Shown here piece after piece: positions 1-11,740 of a stretch of DNA of 64,000 nt. Each line of letters starts with the position of its first letter. Within the stretch, counting starts at the first letter, position 1. The stretch lies in NCBI GenBank assembly GCA_012064385.1, contig QRDG01000024.1, positions 1,803,940 to 1,867,939 on the forward strand. The letters run 5' to 3'. The notes below the pieces were generated by a model. It made no database searches. It saw only the letters and a list, made by a program, of their open reading frames with translations, and had not been told where the DNA came from. A program made the position numbers and the translations under genes. The stretch comes from Puccinellia tenuiflora (Eukaryota; Streptophyta; Magnoliopsida; Poales; Poaceae).

Positions 1-668
1 TAAGAAACATGTGTTTGTATTTGACGATATGTGACCCAAGTTCTTAGTTGGAAGAACATGTTAAATGAGGAGTCATTTTTCATGAAATTGAGATGAATTT
101 AGAAAGTGGTAGACTTGGTTGAAGTCATAAAGCCAAACTAAATTGGAGATCTCTTAAAATCAGAGTAGTGCAGCGAAAGCATGATCGGAAATATCGAAGT
201 GACAAGGGTTCACTGTCGATTTGTTAAGTCTACAACCTATAGGTGTATATGATTAATTCAAGGATTAAAATAAGATATAATATTTTGGTTTGAGAAAGGT
301 TGTTTCAAGATTGAGTGAGTTCCGGATGCACATGCTATGTGAAAGTCCTTTTGACTGATCATACATCATGTAGGCATAAAGGGATACAAGCATCTCACTC
401 TATAACCAAACATATTATATACATTATATGATAATGAGTTTTATCATGGGATGATAGGAAGTTTATCATGTGATGATAAAGTAATGTCAAATTAGGTGAC
501 AGTTACAATCTTATAAAGGACATAAAGAGCTGCATAGTACATAGCACGGATAGAACCTCTTCCACAAGCAAACATGATCAAGCACTGAGACTTCATGAGT
601 GAGACTCCATGGGTGTTAGATCGAGAAAAATGTAAACTAGATTATTGACTCTAGTGCAAGTGGGAGAC
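1..668 (+). mobile_element. 3' end of Copia internal region (Angela/BARE/WIS-like)
   Basis: This AT-rich stretch lies directly upstream of a polypurine tract and a Copia LTR, so I read it as the 3' untranslated end of a Copia element whose coding part is left of the window. I find no long reading frame in it. Short near-repeats such as 'catgggatgatagg' and 'catgtgatgataaa' occur at 445-480. The call rests on position and on the LTR that follows, not on protein similarity. Confidence 0.75.
658..668 (+). promoter_or_regulatory. Polypurine tract of the Copia element
   Basis: AAGTGGGAGAC sits immediately before the LTR start TGTTGGGAATATG. This is the expected place and composition for the plus-strand primer of reverse transcription. 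The same arrangement is known for Angela/BARE1-type elements. Confidence 0.85.
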
Positions 669-790
669 TGTTGGGAATATGCCCTAGAGGCAATAATAAA
701 ATGGTTTATTAGCATATTCATGTTTATGATAATACTTTATTATCCATGCTATAATTGTATTAAATGGAAACATAATACATGTGTGGAATA
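669..790 (+). repeat. Copia 3' LTR, first part
   Basis: The LTR starts TGTTGGGAATATGCCCTAGA, the recognisable 5' end of Angela/BARE/WIS LTRs. It is cut after 122 bp by gypsy element A and resumes at 21547. The last five bases, GAATA (786-790), are the target site duplicated by A. Confidence 0.93.
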
Positions 791-1836
791 TGTCGGCACA
801 GTGGAAACTAGGGTACCACGGGCCGGCCTGCCAGGGCCCACAACATTCTTCAGAAGATTTCGCTAAGGACCAGGCTCGCCAAGCCTGGCGAGCCTCGTGA
901 GGGTTTTTCCCTCGCGAGGGACCTCTCCTGCTCGCGAGGGCTTTTTCCCTCGCGAGGGACCTCCTCTCGGGAGGGCATCTCCAAGGATCAAGTCAAAGGG
1001 CTCGGCGAGGCCTCCAGCCTCGCGGGGTTTCCTTCCCCACGAAGTCAGCTCTGCCTCCGCGGCAGAGCGCACATGGGCTCTGCACCCTCCGCAGAGTCAC
1101 GGGCGCGCCAGCGCGCGGTGACGACCGCGCCAGCGCGCGGTGACGGCAGCGCCGCTGTTGCCGTTCTCATGTATAAAGCAGTCAACAATGCTGCACCAAG
1201 AAAAGGAGCTACAAGAATTGCAATTTTGGTGATAAGGGGACCGTCTGCCGCTACGCTCCAAGGGCGACGTCACCGTGGGGTGCCTCCTGACCTCAGCAAC
1301 CCCAGCTCACCGTCCTGGCTGGACGGTGGCTTTTTCCAGCTTTGGTGACGCCGCACCCTGCCATGGACCGCGTCCATGGACTCTACCTTTATCGTGCACC
1401 CGTCCTCCTCCTTCGTCGCCATGTGGTAACCCTTCCCGCCAAGATATTGGGGGGAAGAGGTCCAAGACACCGATAAAAGGAGGGGGAGCACGTCCGGGCA
1501 AAGGGTTCTTCGGTTGACGGCTAGTTGGTTCTCCTTGAGTTGGCAATCTGAGATCTAGGGTTAGCCATTGTTAGCCACCTCGAGCTCGCCAAGCTCTCTT
1601 TGTACTAAAACCTCTCCAAGCAGTGCAATACAACCAAGGCAGGACGTAGGGGTTTTACCTCTCCAAGAGGGCCCTGAACCTGGGTAACATCGTGTGTTCA
1701 TCTCTGCAGTGCCATCCCGCAGTGATTCTCGACGAGCTCCGTCGCCGAGGCACGTTGAGGGTTGTTTGATTCCGTGTTCAGCCCCTTACTCGATACCTAG
1801 TGAGACACACCCAGTTCCTGGGACAGTTCTCCGACA
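791..1836 (+). repeat. Element A 5' LTR
   Basis: 1046 bp with TG...CA ends. By eye about 22 substitutions and no indels separate it from the 3' LTR, roughly 2.1%. Positions 880-1000 are packed with CTCGCGAG-type palindromes. The TATA box present in the 3' LTR (CACCTATAAAAGG) reads CACCGATAAAAGG here, around 1478-1490. One T-to-G change has therefore broken the core promoter of this copy. Confidence 0.95.
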
Positions 1837-1838
1837 TT

Positions 1839-1856
1839 TGGCGCGCCAGGTAGGGG
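1839..1856 (+). other. Primer binding site of element A
   Basis: TGGCGCGCCAGGTAGGGG begins 2 nt after the 5' LTR. It starts with TGG, complementary to a tRNA CCA tail. The same 18 bases lie next to the truncated LTR of element B. I cannot name the tRNA with confidence. Confidence 0.75.
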
Positions 1857-1887
1857 GCTGAGGCGCGTCTTCAACCTCGACACCGCC

Positions 1888-4308
1888 ATGGCCGGCTCTC
1901 GCGCCAAACGTCTCGCTCGCCGGACGGCCGGCGCCGCCACCGCTCCCGCTGGCAACCCGCGCGGCCGCCCGCGCGGAAGTGCTGCTCCGGAGCGCCACGT
2001 CGACCCCAAGCCCCGCGTCGAGCACCCAGAGGACGACGACAACGACCACGCCGAGGACGACCTCGACGAAGAGGAGGCTTCCTCCCTGCACCGGTCGCGG
2101 GACCGTGCTGCCTCCTTACTGGGCCGCCCTGCGCCCAGCCCGGCAACTGCGCTTCTCATGGCGCAGGACCTGCTGCAGTACCGCCCCACGCCAGAGGCTC
2201 AAGAAGCCTGGCTCAACCACCTCTCCGAGCTCGTCGGCGCCGCTCGCGTCGCCGCTACTGCACCGTCTCGCTCGCTGGTTCTCTCTGCGCGCGCAGGGGA
2301 CGTGGCGCACGGCGCGCCGCATGCACCTCCTCGTCATCCCGCGCCCGCTCCAGCTCCTCCAGTTCCACCGCAACCTACTCCAGCCGGGGCTCCTCCTCGC
2401 GACAACCGCGCTGCGTCGCACGCGTCGTCGCCGCACGACTGCCAAATCGTGCAGCGAGCCCCGGAGGATGCACGCGTGAGCATCGAGCGCCAGCAGGATC
2501 GCCACAACCGCGCCGTCCAGGATGTCGCCACCGCGGGGCGCCACCTCCGCGCCACCCTCGCCAACGGCCCGGTCACCTACGGCACGACGGCTGCGTTCAC
2601 TCGCAGCCTCCGTCGCGTCGTCTGGCCGGTCAAGTTCAGGCCGGATCTTCCTCCGCGCTACGACGACAAGAACAACCCCCTGGAGTTCCTGTAGCTCTAC
2701 ACTTTGGCCATCCAGGCCGCAGGGGGCGACGACAAAGTCATGGCGAACTGGTTCCCCATGGCCCTCAAGGACTCCGCGTCCTCGTGGCTCACGAACCTCC
2801 CCGCCGAGTCCATCAACACCTGGGAGGACCTCTGCCGGTGCTTCGTCGCCAACTTCAAGGGCACGTACGAGCGCGGCCTCACGTACAACAACCTCCGCGG
2901 CATACGCCAGAAGCCTGGCGAGACCCTCCGCAAGTACATCCAGCGCTTCAGCCAGGTGCGCAACAAGATCCCCAACGCCACCGACGCGCAGGTCATTTCG
3001 GCCTTCCAGGCTGGGGTCACGGATGTGCGGATGCTCGAGAAGCTTGGCATCCACGACAACATCACCACCGTCGTCAAGCTCTTCGACTTGGCGGACAAGT
3101 GCGCCAAGGCTGAGGAGGGCTGCCTGTTCGTCAAGAACGAGCCAGGGGACCCCGCCGAGGGGTCCAAGAAGAAGAAGAAATCTACCGAGAAGCGCCAGAC
3201 CACTGTGGTCCTCGCGGCTGAGCCTGACGCCAAGCAGCCTCGCGCTGCCGCTCCAGCCGCGGACCCCGAGAAGAAAGATGATCGCCCTTTCTGCATCTAC
3301 CACAACAGGCATTCCCATGCCACCGAGGACTGTTACGACCTCAAGAGGCTTCACGAGGCTCGCGAGGCTAACGAGCGGCAGCGAGGTCGCGGCGGCCGCG
3401 GCCGCGGGGGGCGACGCTGGAACAACAACAACTACGATGACAACTACCAGCAGAACCCTCAAGCCAACGTTGTCCTGCCCGCGAACGATAACCTCCCTAC
3501 CGAGACTCCTGAGGGCTACCAGGTGCCTCGCGGGGCCGCTTGCATCCTCGGCGGGGCTCAGGCCCCCAGCTCCAACCGCCACTTCAAGCAACTCGCTCGC
3601 GAGATCGCGGCAGCGCTTCCCGGGGTTGAGGCCTCCAGGCCCCTCAAGTGGTCCCAGTACCCCATCACTTTCGACTCCAGCGACCACCCCAAGTCCACTT
3701 CAACTGTTGGCACCATCCCACTGGTCTGCACCCCCACCATCAACAACATTCCAGTCTCTAAGACGCTCATCGATGGGGGTGCAGGCCTCAACGTCATCTC
3801 TGTCGAGACTTTCGAGAAGCTGCAGGTGCCCTACGAGCGGCTCATGCCCACCAGGCCCTTCTCGGGGGTGACAGAGGGCCTCACCACCCCTTTGGGGCAA
3901 GTGAGGCTCGCGGTCACTTTCGGCACACAAGCCAACTACCGCACCGAGCTGATCGACTTCGACGTCGCGCACATCGGCCTGCCCTACAACGCCATCCTCG
4001 GCTACCCCGCCCTCGCTAAGTTCGTGGCGGTGACCCACCACGCCTACAACCTCGTCAAGCTTCCTGTCTCGGGTGGCACCATCGTTATCCGCGGCATGGT
4101 CTCAGACGCCCTGTACGCTGCGCAAGCAGCCTACAAGGCTGCCGCGGTGGCGTCACCCGCTGACGAGGATGAGGAACCCCTCCCGAGGCCCCCCGCAAAG
4201 AAGAAGCAGCTGTTCTCTCAGGAGAAGGCCGCGACGAAGCAAGTGCCCCTTGAGGCAAACGGCTCGGGGGCTAGCGTCACCATCGGCGCCAACTTGCCTC
4301 CCAAATAG
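1888..4308 (+). pseudogene. gag: Element A gag and protease, with premature stop
   Basis: Capsid and protease region of the retrotransposon. The start is the ATG 31 nt after the primer site; element B gag starts at the matching place. The N-terminal ~260 residues are low complexity and acidic. The retrotransposon gag core runs from about 2700 to 3120. A Cys/His cluster (FCIYHNRHSHATEDC) lies near 3288-3335, then an Arg/Gly stretch near 3385-3415. The aspartic protease motif LIDGGAG is near 3766-3786. A TAG at 2692-2694 replaces the glutamine codon of element B, so the reading frame is split in two (1888-2694 and 2704-4308). The frame ends at TAG 4306-4308, before the pol remnant. Confidence 0.88.
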
Positions 4309-4995
4309 GAAAGCGCGCTCATCGCCTTCCTCAGGGCAAACTCTGACATGTTCGCATAGACACCGTCAGATATGTCCGTAGTACCGAGGAAGGTGATCGA
4401 GCACCACTTAGCCGTGTGTCCAAACGCACGCCCCGTGAAGCAAAAGGCGTGGCGCCAGGCGCCAGAGAAGCAAGATTTCATCGTCCAAGAAGTAGAAAAG
4501 TTGAAGAAAGCCAGTATCACCAAGGAAGCAGCCTCGTCAAGCCTTCCGCCTCATGCCGAGCCTCTACAAGTGGGGCATCAAGAAAACCTTGACAAGGACT
4601 CCACCGAGCCTCGAGAGGAGCCAACCGCTGCCACGCCAACAACTACCCTCGTCGAGCATCCCGTGTACTTCGTCAGCACAGTGCTACGGGACGCTCGCGA
4701 GCGCTACCCCATACAGCAAAAGCTCCTTTTCTCGCTCCTCAGCGCCTCCAGGAAATTGCGCCACTACTTCCAGGGTCACCCCATCAAGGTGGTCACCTCA
4801 TACCCCCTGGAGCAAGTCCTGCGCAACCCAAACGCAACAGATCGCGTCGCAAGCTGGGGCATCGAGCTACAACCTTTCGAGCTGGAGTTTGACACCACAA
4901 GGGTCGTCAAGGGCAGGGCGCTGGCTGATTTCATGGCCGAATGGACGGACATGCGTGAAGAAGAGCCTCAAGAGGAGGAAGCTGCAGCCTCATGA
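4309..4995 (+). pseudogene. pol: Element A pol: RT remnant and first RNase H
   Basis: Only the N-terminal entry to reverse transcriptase is left (around VIEHHLAVCPNARPVKQ, 4396-4446). The sequence then jumps, at about 4540-4650, to the C-terminal RNase H connection (QKLLFSLLSASRKLRHYF onward). The RT palm motifs, including the YVDD box that element D keeps, are absent. In-frame TAG at 4357-4359 and TGA at 4993-4995 break it further. Family knowledge: RT makes the cDNA copy, so this loss alone makes A defective. The join appears to be an internal deletion; the peptide TEPREEPTAAT next to it also occurs in B, so part of it may be inherited. Confidence 0.85.
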
Positions 4996-5556
4996 GGGAC
5001 GGAGCCCAGCTACTGGACCATGCACTTCGACGGCGCCTTCGCGGCCCGGAGTGTAGGGGCTGGTGCTGTCCTCACCTCACCAACAGGCGACAAGCTCTAC
5101 TACGCCGTCCATTTGTGCTTCCGAGACAACGACAAGGTCTCCAACAACATTGCTGAATACGAAGGCCTCCTCGCCGGGCTCAGAGCTGCCATTGCCCTCG
5201 GCATCAAGCGCATCCTCATCAAGGGCGACTCTCAGCTCCTCGTCAACTTCTCCAACAAAAGCTACACGCCTAAGGACACCTACATGGTGGCCTACCTTGA
5301 AGAGGTACGCAAACTCGAGAAGCACTTCAGGGGCATGGAGCTCAAGCATATCCCACGAGGAGAAAACCAAGAAGCAGACGAACTCGCCAGGCGAGCAGCA
5401 AGAAGGGAAGCCCAGAAGCCTGGAGTGTTCGAGGAGAGACTCGCCAAGTCCTCCGTCAAGCAACCAGCGGTCAACGTGAGCATCAACGAGGAGCTCCCAC
5501 CAGCCCCATCAAGTGGAGCACCAAACTGCGGGCTGCCCTCAGGCGATCGCTGCTGA
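4996..5556 (+). pseudogene. pol: Element A second (archaeal/plant-type) RNase H
   Basis: An open frame from 5020 holds an RVT_3-like RNase H. Acidic residues expected at the active site are visible in MHFDGAF, NIAEYEGLL, IKGDSQLL and NQEADELARR. A second RNase H domain between the RT-linked RNase H and the integrase is a known feature of Tat-lineage gypsy elements, and is the main reason for that assignment. The frame ends with a TGA at 5554-5556 and is followed by further stops before the integrase, so it could not be made as part of a polyprotein. Confidence 0.85.
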
Positions 5557-6690
5557 TGACCCTGGTACGCTAAGACACTGGTTGGATCGACGAGATCAAG
5601 AGCTACTTGCAAAATTGAGTCCTCCCCGAAGAAGATGCAGAAGCCCAAAGGGTTGCTCGCCAGGCCAAGTCCTACTGCCTCCACGACGGAGACCTGTACC
5701 GTAAGCGCCCCAATGGGGTTGCGTTGCGGTGCGTCCCTACCGAGGAAGGCCGCCAGCTCATCAATGACATCCACAGCGGAGAGTGCGGCCACCATTCATC
5801 CTCATGCACCCTGGCAGGCAAGGTCTTCCGAAGTGGCTTCTACTGGCCTTCAGTGCTTCAAGATGCAGCCGCAATCGTCCAATCCTGCGACGCCTGCCAA
5901 TTCCACACCAAGCAGATCCACCAGCCCGCGCAAGGACTCCAAACTATCCCGCTCTCCTGGCCGTTCGCGGTCTGGGGGCTGGACCTCCTAGGACCCTTCC
6001 CGCGAGCGCTCGGGGGCTACCGCTACCTCTACGTCGCCATCGACAAATTCACCAAGTGGCCTGAGGTGGAACCCGTGCGTACCATCCCAGCGAAATCAGC
6101 GGTGAAATTCATCAGAAGCCTGGTCTGCCGCTTTGGCGTGCCCAACCGCATCATCACCGACAACGGCTCACAATTCATCAGCGGCGCCTTCAAGTCCTAC
6201 TGCGGCAGCCTCGACGCCCAAATCTGCTATGCGTCGGTGGCTCACCCACGAAGCAACGGGCAGGCTGAGCGAGCCAACGCCGAGGTGCTCAAGGGCCTCA
6301 AGACGAGAAGCTTCAACAGCCTCAAGGCCAGCGGCAAGCACTGGATCAATGAGCTCCTCTCAGTGCTCTGGTCCATCCGCACCACGCCAACAAAGCCAAC
6401 TGGCGAGACGCCGTTCTCCCTCGTCTATGGCACTGAAGCCGTTCTCCCCAGCGAGATCACCCATGGCTCTCCACGAGTCTTGGCCTTCAAGGAGGCTGAG
6501 CTGGACGAACTCCGCAACAACGACCTGCTGCTGCTCGAGGGGCTCCGCCGCAATGCGGACCTGAGAGCAGCAAGGTACCAGCAAGACCTCCGTCGCTACC
6601 ACAGCCGCCACATCCGCCCGCGCACTCTCGAAGCAGGAGACCTTGTCCTGAGGAGAATCCTCTCCAGGGCAGGCCTCCACAAGCTCTCGC
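5557..6690 (+). pseudogene. pol: Element A integrase, interrupted by element B
   Basis: Stops in the linker at about 5570-5620 precede a long frame from 5724. It has the HHCC zinc module (GHHSS...CDACQFH, about 5788-5910) and the catalytic core with all three acidic residues: D in WGLDLLGPF, D in TDNGSQF, E in NGQAERANAEV. The frame runs into element B at 6691. The rest of the C-terminal domain lies on the other side of B (15201-15328). Confidence 0.9.
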
Positions 6691-7751
6691 TGTCGGAGAA
6701 CTGTCCCAGGAACTGGGTGTGTCTCACGAAGGATCGAGTAAGGGGCTGAACACGGAATCAAACAACCCTCAACGTGCCTCGGCGACGGTGCTCGCCTGGA
6801 TCGCTGCGGGGAAGCACTGCAGAGAGGAACACACGGTCTTACCCAGGTTCAGGGCCCTCTAGGTGAGGTAAAACCCCTACGTCCTGCCTCGAGTTGTATT
6901 GCACTTGCTTGGAGAGGTTTCAGTACAGGGCGAGCTTGGCGAGCTCTGGGTGGCTAACAATGGCTACTGCTAACCCCAGATCTAGGGTTTGGGCTTGTGA
7001 ACCGAACAAGAGTCGAACCCTTTGCACGGGCATGCTCCCCCTCCTTTTATAGGCGTCTCGGGCCTCTTCCCCCAAAACATCTTGGCGGGAAGGGCTACCA
7101 CATGGCAACGAAGGAGGAGGTGCGGTGCACAATAAAGGTAGAGTCCACCATAAAGGTAAAGTTCGTGGACGCGGTCCACGGCAGGGGGCGGCGTCACCAA
7201 AGATGGAAATGCCACCGTCCAAACAGGACGGTGGGCTGGCGCTTGCTGAGGTGGAGGTGTCCCACGGTGACGTCGTCCTTGGAGGGTAGCTGCAGACGGT
7301 TCCGTTATCACCAAAGTGGCAATCCTTGGGGCTCCTTTGCTTGGTGCAGCTTTGTTGACTCCTTTATACACAGAAATGGCAACTGGAGCGCTGCTGTCAC
7401 CGCGCGCTGGCGCGGTCGTCACTCTGCAGAGAATGCAGAGCCCATGTGCGCTCTGCCGCGGAGGCAGAGCTGACTTCGAGAGGAAGGAAGCCTCGCGAGG
7501 CAAAAAAGCCTCGCCGAGCCTTCCGGCTTGGTCCTTAGCAGAATTGCTGGGGGCGTCCGAGATGCCCTCTCGAGGAGAGGTTCCTCGCCAAGGGAGAAAA
7601 CCCTCGGCGAGGAGAAAGGGTCCCTCGCGAGGGAAAAAACCTCGCGAGGCTCGCCAGGCTTGGAGAGCCTGGTCCTTAGCGAAATCTTCTGAAGAATCTT
7701 GTGGGCCCTGGCAGTCCGGCCCGTGGTACCCTGGTTTCCACTGTGCCGACA
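6691..7751 (-). repeat. Element B 3' LTR (full length)
   Basis: 1061 bp, reading on the plus strand TGTCGGAGAACTG...GTGCCGACA, the reverse complement of the A LTR. It keeps an intact TATA box (reverse complement of CTCCTTTTATAGG near 7040-7052). The U3 part (about 7480-7660) is dense in CTCGCGAG and CTCGGCGAG words. Confidence 0.94.
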
Positions 7752-8052
7752 GTAGCCCCCGGGCCTGCGATGGGCACGCCGAAGCCCATGGATGGAGGCG
7801 AAGCGTCGAGGGCCCAATGGTGCCTGCCAGGGCCGCGACACGTGGAGCGCAGCGGTTGCGCTTGAGGCCACGACCTCCTCGGCTTCAACGGGCGATGTGG
7901 CGGGGCCCGCCACGATTCGGGAGCCGGTCAATAAAGCCTGGGCGCGCAGGCTGCGCTCATCACTTCTCCCATAACTCCGCCGCACTCTTCCCCCAAACAG
8001 CTCCTTCTTCCCAGAGCACTCCAACTCCAGGGTCTTCATCTCCACCGCATCC
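7752..8052 (+). promoter_or_regulatory. Leader and likely promoter of the B antisense gene
   Basis: 301 bp between the LTR and the antisense ATG. On the minus strand the end next to the LTR reads GGCCCGGGGGCTAC, the probable PPT of B. On the plus strand CAATAAAGC at 7929-7937, about 116 nt before the ATG, is the best TATA-like box. Element A has the same box and the following GGCGC/TCATCACTTC context at the same distance (reverse complement near 20320-20328). No conventional TATAAA is present, so the promoter call is tentative. Confidence 0.4.
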
Positions 8053-11000
8053 ATGGCGCCCAAGAGAGCAACTGCCGACCAGAGGGGCAAGGCCGCGATG
8101 CAGACGGGCATGTCGGCGGCGGCAGCGCGGGGCGCCGCACCCCAGGGGGCGATGCCGGAAACCCATGTCCGTGCGGCGGCGCTCGAGAAGGTGCGCCACC
8201 TGGCGGCCGCCAACACCCACGAGCTCGGTGCCACAAGCATGGCGCCCGGCGGCAGCAAGGTCGGCGCGGGGTACTACCCCATCTTCCTTCACACCCTCTA
8301 TGCCGGCCTCGTTCGCCCTTTTTCCAGCTTTCTCATGGGGATCCTCGAGGCGTACCGGATCCAACTCCTTCATCTCCACCCAAACTCCATTCTCATCCTT
8401 GCCATCTTCGCCTATCTCTGCGAGGCGTACGTTGGAATCCACCCCTCGGTGGCGCTCTTCCGCAGCTTCTACGCCCTCCGGAGCACCGCGTCGAACGAGC
8501 GGTTCGGATGCGTCTCCTTCCGCATCGCCGCCGCCAGAAGCGAAGACTACATCCCCATCGCGTGGCTTGGTGAGAACGCCATCACCAAAGTGATGAAGAA
8601 GGTGGAGGATTTCCGCCAGAAGTGGTTCTTCGTCAGCACCAAGTCGTCGAACCGCCACCTGGAGGTGCCCGTGGCGCCCCCGAAGAAGTGGGCGCATTGG
8701 GCGAGCGGCGACTTCGAGGGCCCCAAGCTTGAGGCGGTGTACGAGCGCATTCAGGTGCTCCGCGAGGCCGGGCTCACCGGCCAGATGGTGGCGAAGGATT
8801 TCGTCACACGCCGCATTGCTCCCCTCCAGTGGCACTCGGAGCCCATGTGGACGTACTCAGGCTCGGACGACAGGATGCGCCTGAGTGCAGACGACTTCAC
8901 CTCGGACGAGCTGAAGCAGGCCATGCGGGTCCTCTTCGCCACGGTGTCCGTTCCGTCCCCAGCCAACGATGACGCCTTGCCGCTGTTTTCTTATACGGAG
9001 GAGACGTGCGCGAGGCCCGCGAACTCCTGCCCATCTTCGACGAATGGGGCATCAGGCCTGCAAGGCTCGTCGGGTCCCGCAGCAACCCGTGGGTTGCGGA
9101 GCTGGAGCAGGTGGGCGACTCGCCGGAGCCGGACGATGTCGAAGATTCTGGCGAGGACGAGGCCTCGAGAGGCGCCAACCCCTCTGGCGAGGACGAGGCC
9201 TCGAGAGGCGCCGGCCCCTCGGTAGGCGATGCGGGCTCCTCAAGGAACATGCCACCTGGCGAGGACCTCCAGGAGATCTCCTCCAGCGGCGACGAGGACG
9301 CCTTCCGCGTCGCCCGCTCCCGACGCATCGTAGAGGAGGAGGAGGAGAGCGGCAATAGGGGAGGACACCGCGAGCCCCGCACCAAGGCCCTCCACGACAG
9401 GAACGCCTCGGCAGGGAGGGACGCCGCCCGAGAGGAGGCAGGAGGGCCTCACGAGGAGGCCAGGGCGAGCAGCCCCCAGCCTCCGAAGGCAAAGAAAAGA
9501 GTGTGGAGGATGGCCGACGAGTAAGCCTCGGTTCTTCTTTTCCTTTCAGCATTTTGCTTCTGAGAATCCTCTTGACGGATCTTCTGCTTGTTCGTCTTCA
9601 GGAATCGTGTGGTGCCAAAGAAACGGCGGCTCCGCAAGCTTGGGAAGGCCGCTGGCGCCACCGCAGCGCCGCTGGTGGCCGCTGACGCCACTGTAGCGCC
9701 GCCGGTGGCTGACGAGCCGCAGCACGCGGCTGCTCCTCCCACGGGCGAGCGCCGCGAGGAGGAGGACGACGACGTCGTCGAGGTGGTGCCGCCGCCCGCC
9801 CAGACCGCTCTTCCTCCTATACCGCAGAGGGCGACGGAGGAGGAGACGGTGGCCGACACAGCCCGAGCCTCCGCGAGGCCGGACGAGGAGGAGGAGGAGG
9901 CGATCGAGGAGATCGTCATGGAGCCACCCCCGGAGGAGGAGGCTCCCACACAGAGGACAGACACGCCCGCGGCCGCGGCGGGCGCGACCACCACAGAGGG
10001 GGCGGGAGGCGCCCCCGAGAGGCAGGAGGAGGAGGCGCCTCCGGAGCCCATAGATACGGGAGCTGGGGGCGAGAGGGCGCCCAGCCCCCAGCGGGACCCA
10101 GACGCGGGAGGCTATGCTGACGCCCACGCGAGCCCCCGGAGGGCCCCTGACGCAGGGGGCGAGGAAGGCGCCCACGCGAGCCCTCAGAGGACCCCTGAGG
10201 CAGGAGGCGAGGAGGGCGTCCTCGCGAGCCCCCGGGCCGCACCGGAGGCGGCCGTGAGCCCAAGGCAGGGTGCCTCTAGCGCCCCGCCAAGGGGCGAGAT
10301 CTCTGCACCCCGCAGCGATGCGGGGACCTTGGCGCTGTGGTAGCCGCGGCGCCAAGCGGTTCGTCGCCAAGCCGTCCACGGCCAGGTGCGGAGGACGCTT
10401 GAAGAGCGTGAGGCGCAGCTCGCTGAGAGGAGCTCGCCCAGGCGGAGGAGAGGGCGAGACTCGACGAGGGCTGGGCCCTCCTCCGCGAGAGCGTGGAGAG
10501 CTGCCGCCGGCAGGACGCGGCGGCCCTGGCGGCCCGCCAAGAGGCCATGCGCTTCGCCTCGGAGACCCGCGACAGCGTGAAGCGGGAAGCAGCGGAGACC
10601 ATGGAGCAGTTGGATGCCGCGAGGGAGGCGCTCGAGGCGGAGACCGCCTCCAAGCGACAGGAGATATCCGCCGCGGAGCAGAAATTCATCGCGGACTCCA
10701 AGGTTGTAGAGGCCAGCCTGAAGGAGCTCCGCGAGCTGCTGGATGCTCGCGAGGGGCAGCTGGCGCCGCGCGAGGCAGAGCTGACGCGACGCGAGGGAGA
10801 GCTCTCCCTCCGCGAGAAGGAGCTGCGCCAGCGCGAGGAGCAGGTCCAGCTGCTCGAGGAGGACCAGGCCACCCGCGAGGGGCAGCTACAGGAACGCGAG
10901 GGCCTGGTGGCCAAGAACGAGGCCACCTACACGGAGCACCACGAGAAGGCCAACGCCGACTTTGCGGTGAAGCATAAGAGAGTCCAGGAAGAGGCTGACA

Positions 11001-11740
11001 CCAAGGTCAAGCTCATCCGCGAGACTCTCTCCAAGGACTATGATGAGAAGGCCAAGAAGCAGGAGGACCGCTTCAAAACGAAACGCAAGGAGCTCCAGGA
11101 CCGCATCCAGGAGCTCGAGAAGGGGGAGAAGCAGATGGCTTCCCACCTTCAGAGCGCCAAGGAGGCCCAGGCTCGCGTGGAGAAGGAGGCCGCCGCCTTG
11201 ATGGGGGAGTTGAGCGAGCTCCAGCAGCAGGTGGGGCCGGTCGCGGACCTCGTGGAGCGGGCACGGGACAACGCGCAGGTCCGCCAGACCATGTCACGCC
11301 AACGCCAGCGCATTCTCCAAGGCTTGGTGGCCCGCGCGCGCGCCGTTGGGGATGATCTGAGGATCGACGTCCCCTCCTTTTCCGCAGGGATCGACGACGA
11401 GGCCGCGTACTCGTTCTTCTTCGAGCAATTCCTCGGAAAGCTTGAAGAGACCGCGAAGGGCTTCGACGAGCGCGTCGTGGAGGAGAGCCGCGATCTCCTC
11501 GTCATCGCCACCAGCCGCATCTTCAGCAACCTCGCGAGGCTCCAGCCCTCGCTTGACCTCGAGGCCGTGATGGCGCCGGTCGACATCAGCAAGTAGGCGC
11601 GGGAAGCCGCCGATGCGTACGCCAAGAAGTTCGACCAAGTCATGGTCGATGAGGACGAAGGCGATGGCGAGGAGGATGCTCTGGAGGAGGCGGAGGCTGC
11701 CGTGGACAGAGCGGGCACCTCGGGGGGCGCGACGGCCTGA
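8053..11740 (+). pseudogene. Element B antisense gene: Transposase_28-like plus coiled-coil protein, one intron
   Basis: Runs opposite to B gag-pol. Exon 1 (8053-9520) starts MAPKRATADQ and contains a Transposase_28-like ('putative gypsy type transposon') domain at about residues 70-150, with LHPNSILILAIFAYLCEAYVG as its core. An acidic Ser/Glu region with two GEDEASRGA repeats follows. The 81-bp intron 9521-9601 has GTAAG and TTCAG ends and joins two frames in phase. Exon 2 (9602-11740) is Glu/Ala-rich, then a long coiled coil of REKELRQREEQ type. Breaks: a 1-nt frameshift near 9003, TAG at 10341, a frameshift near 10345-10490 and TAG at 11594. The homologous gene in A has different breaks, so the ancestral gene was probably intact. 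Function unknown. Confidence 0.83.
9521..9601 (+). other. Intron of the B antisense gene
   Basis: 81 bp, GTAAGCC at the 5' end and CGTCTTCAG at the 3' end, with a pyrimidine-rich stretch between. Splicing removes the in-frame TAA at 9522-9524 and joins ...MADE to NRVVPKK. The matching site in A (18604-18687) gives the same join with different intron sequence. That supports a real intron rather than a chance ORF gap. Confidence 0.8.

Noticed and set aside
2116..3687. Long minus-strand ORF of 523 codons opposite A gag
   Set aside because: It is the GC-rich shadow of gag, Val/Leu/Arg-biased, with no domain. The same shadow appears opposite gag of B (13545-15044).
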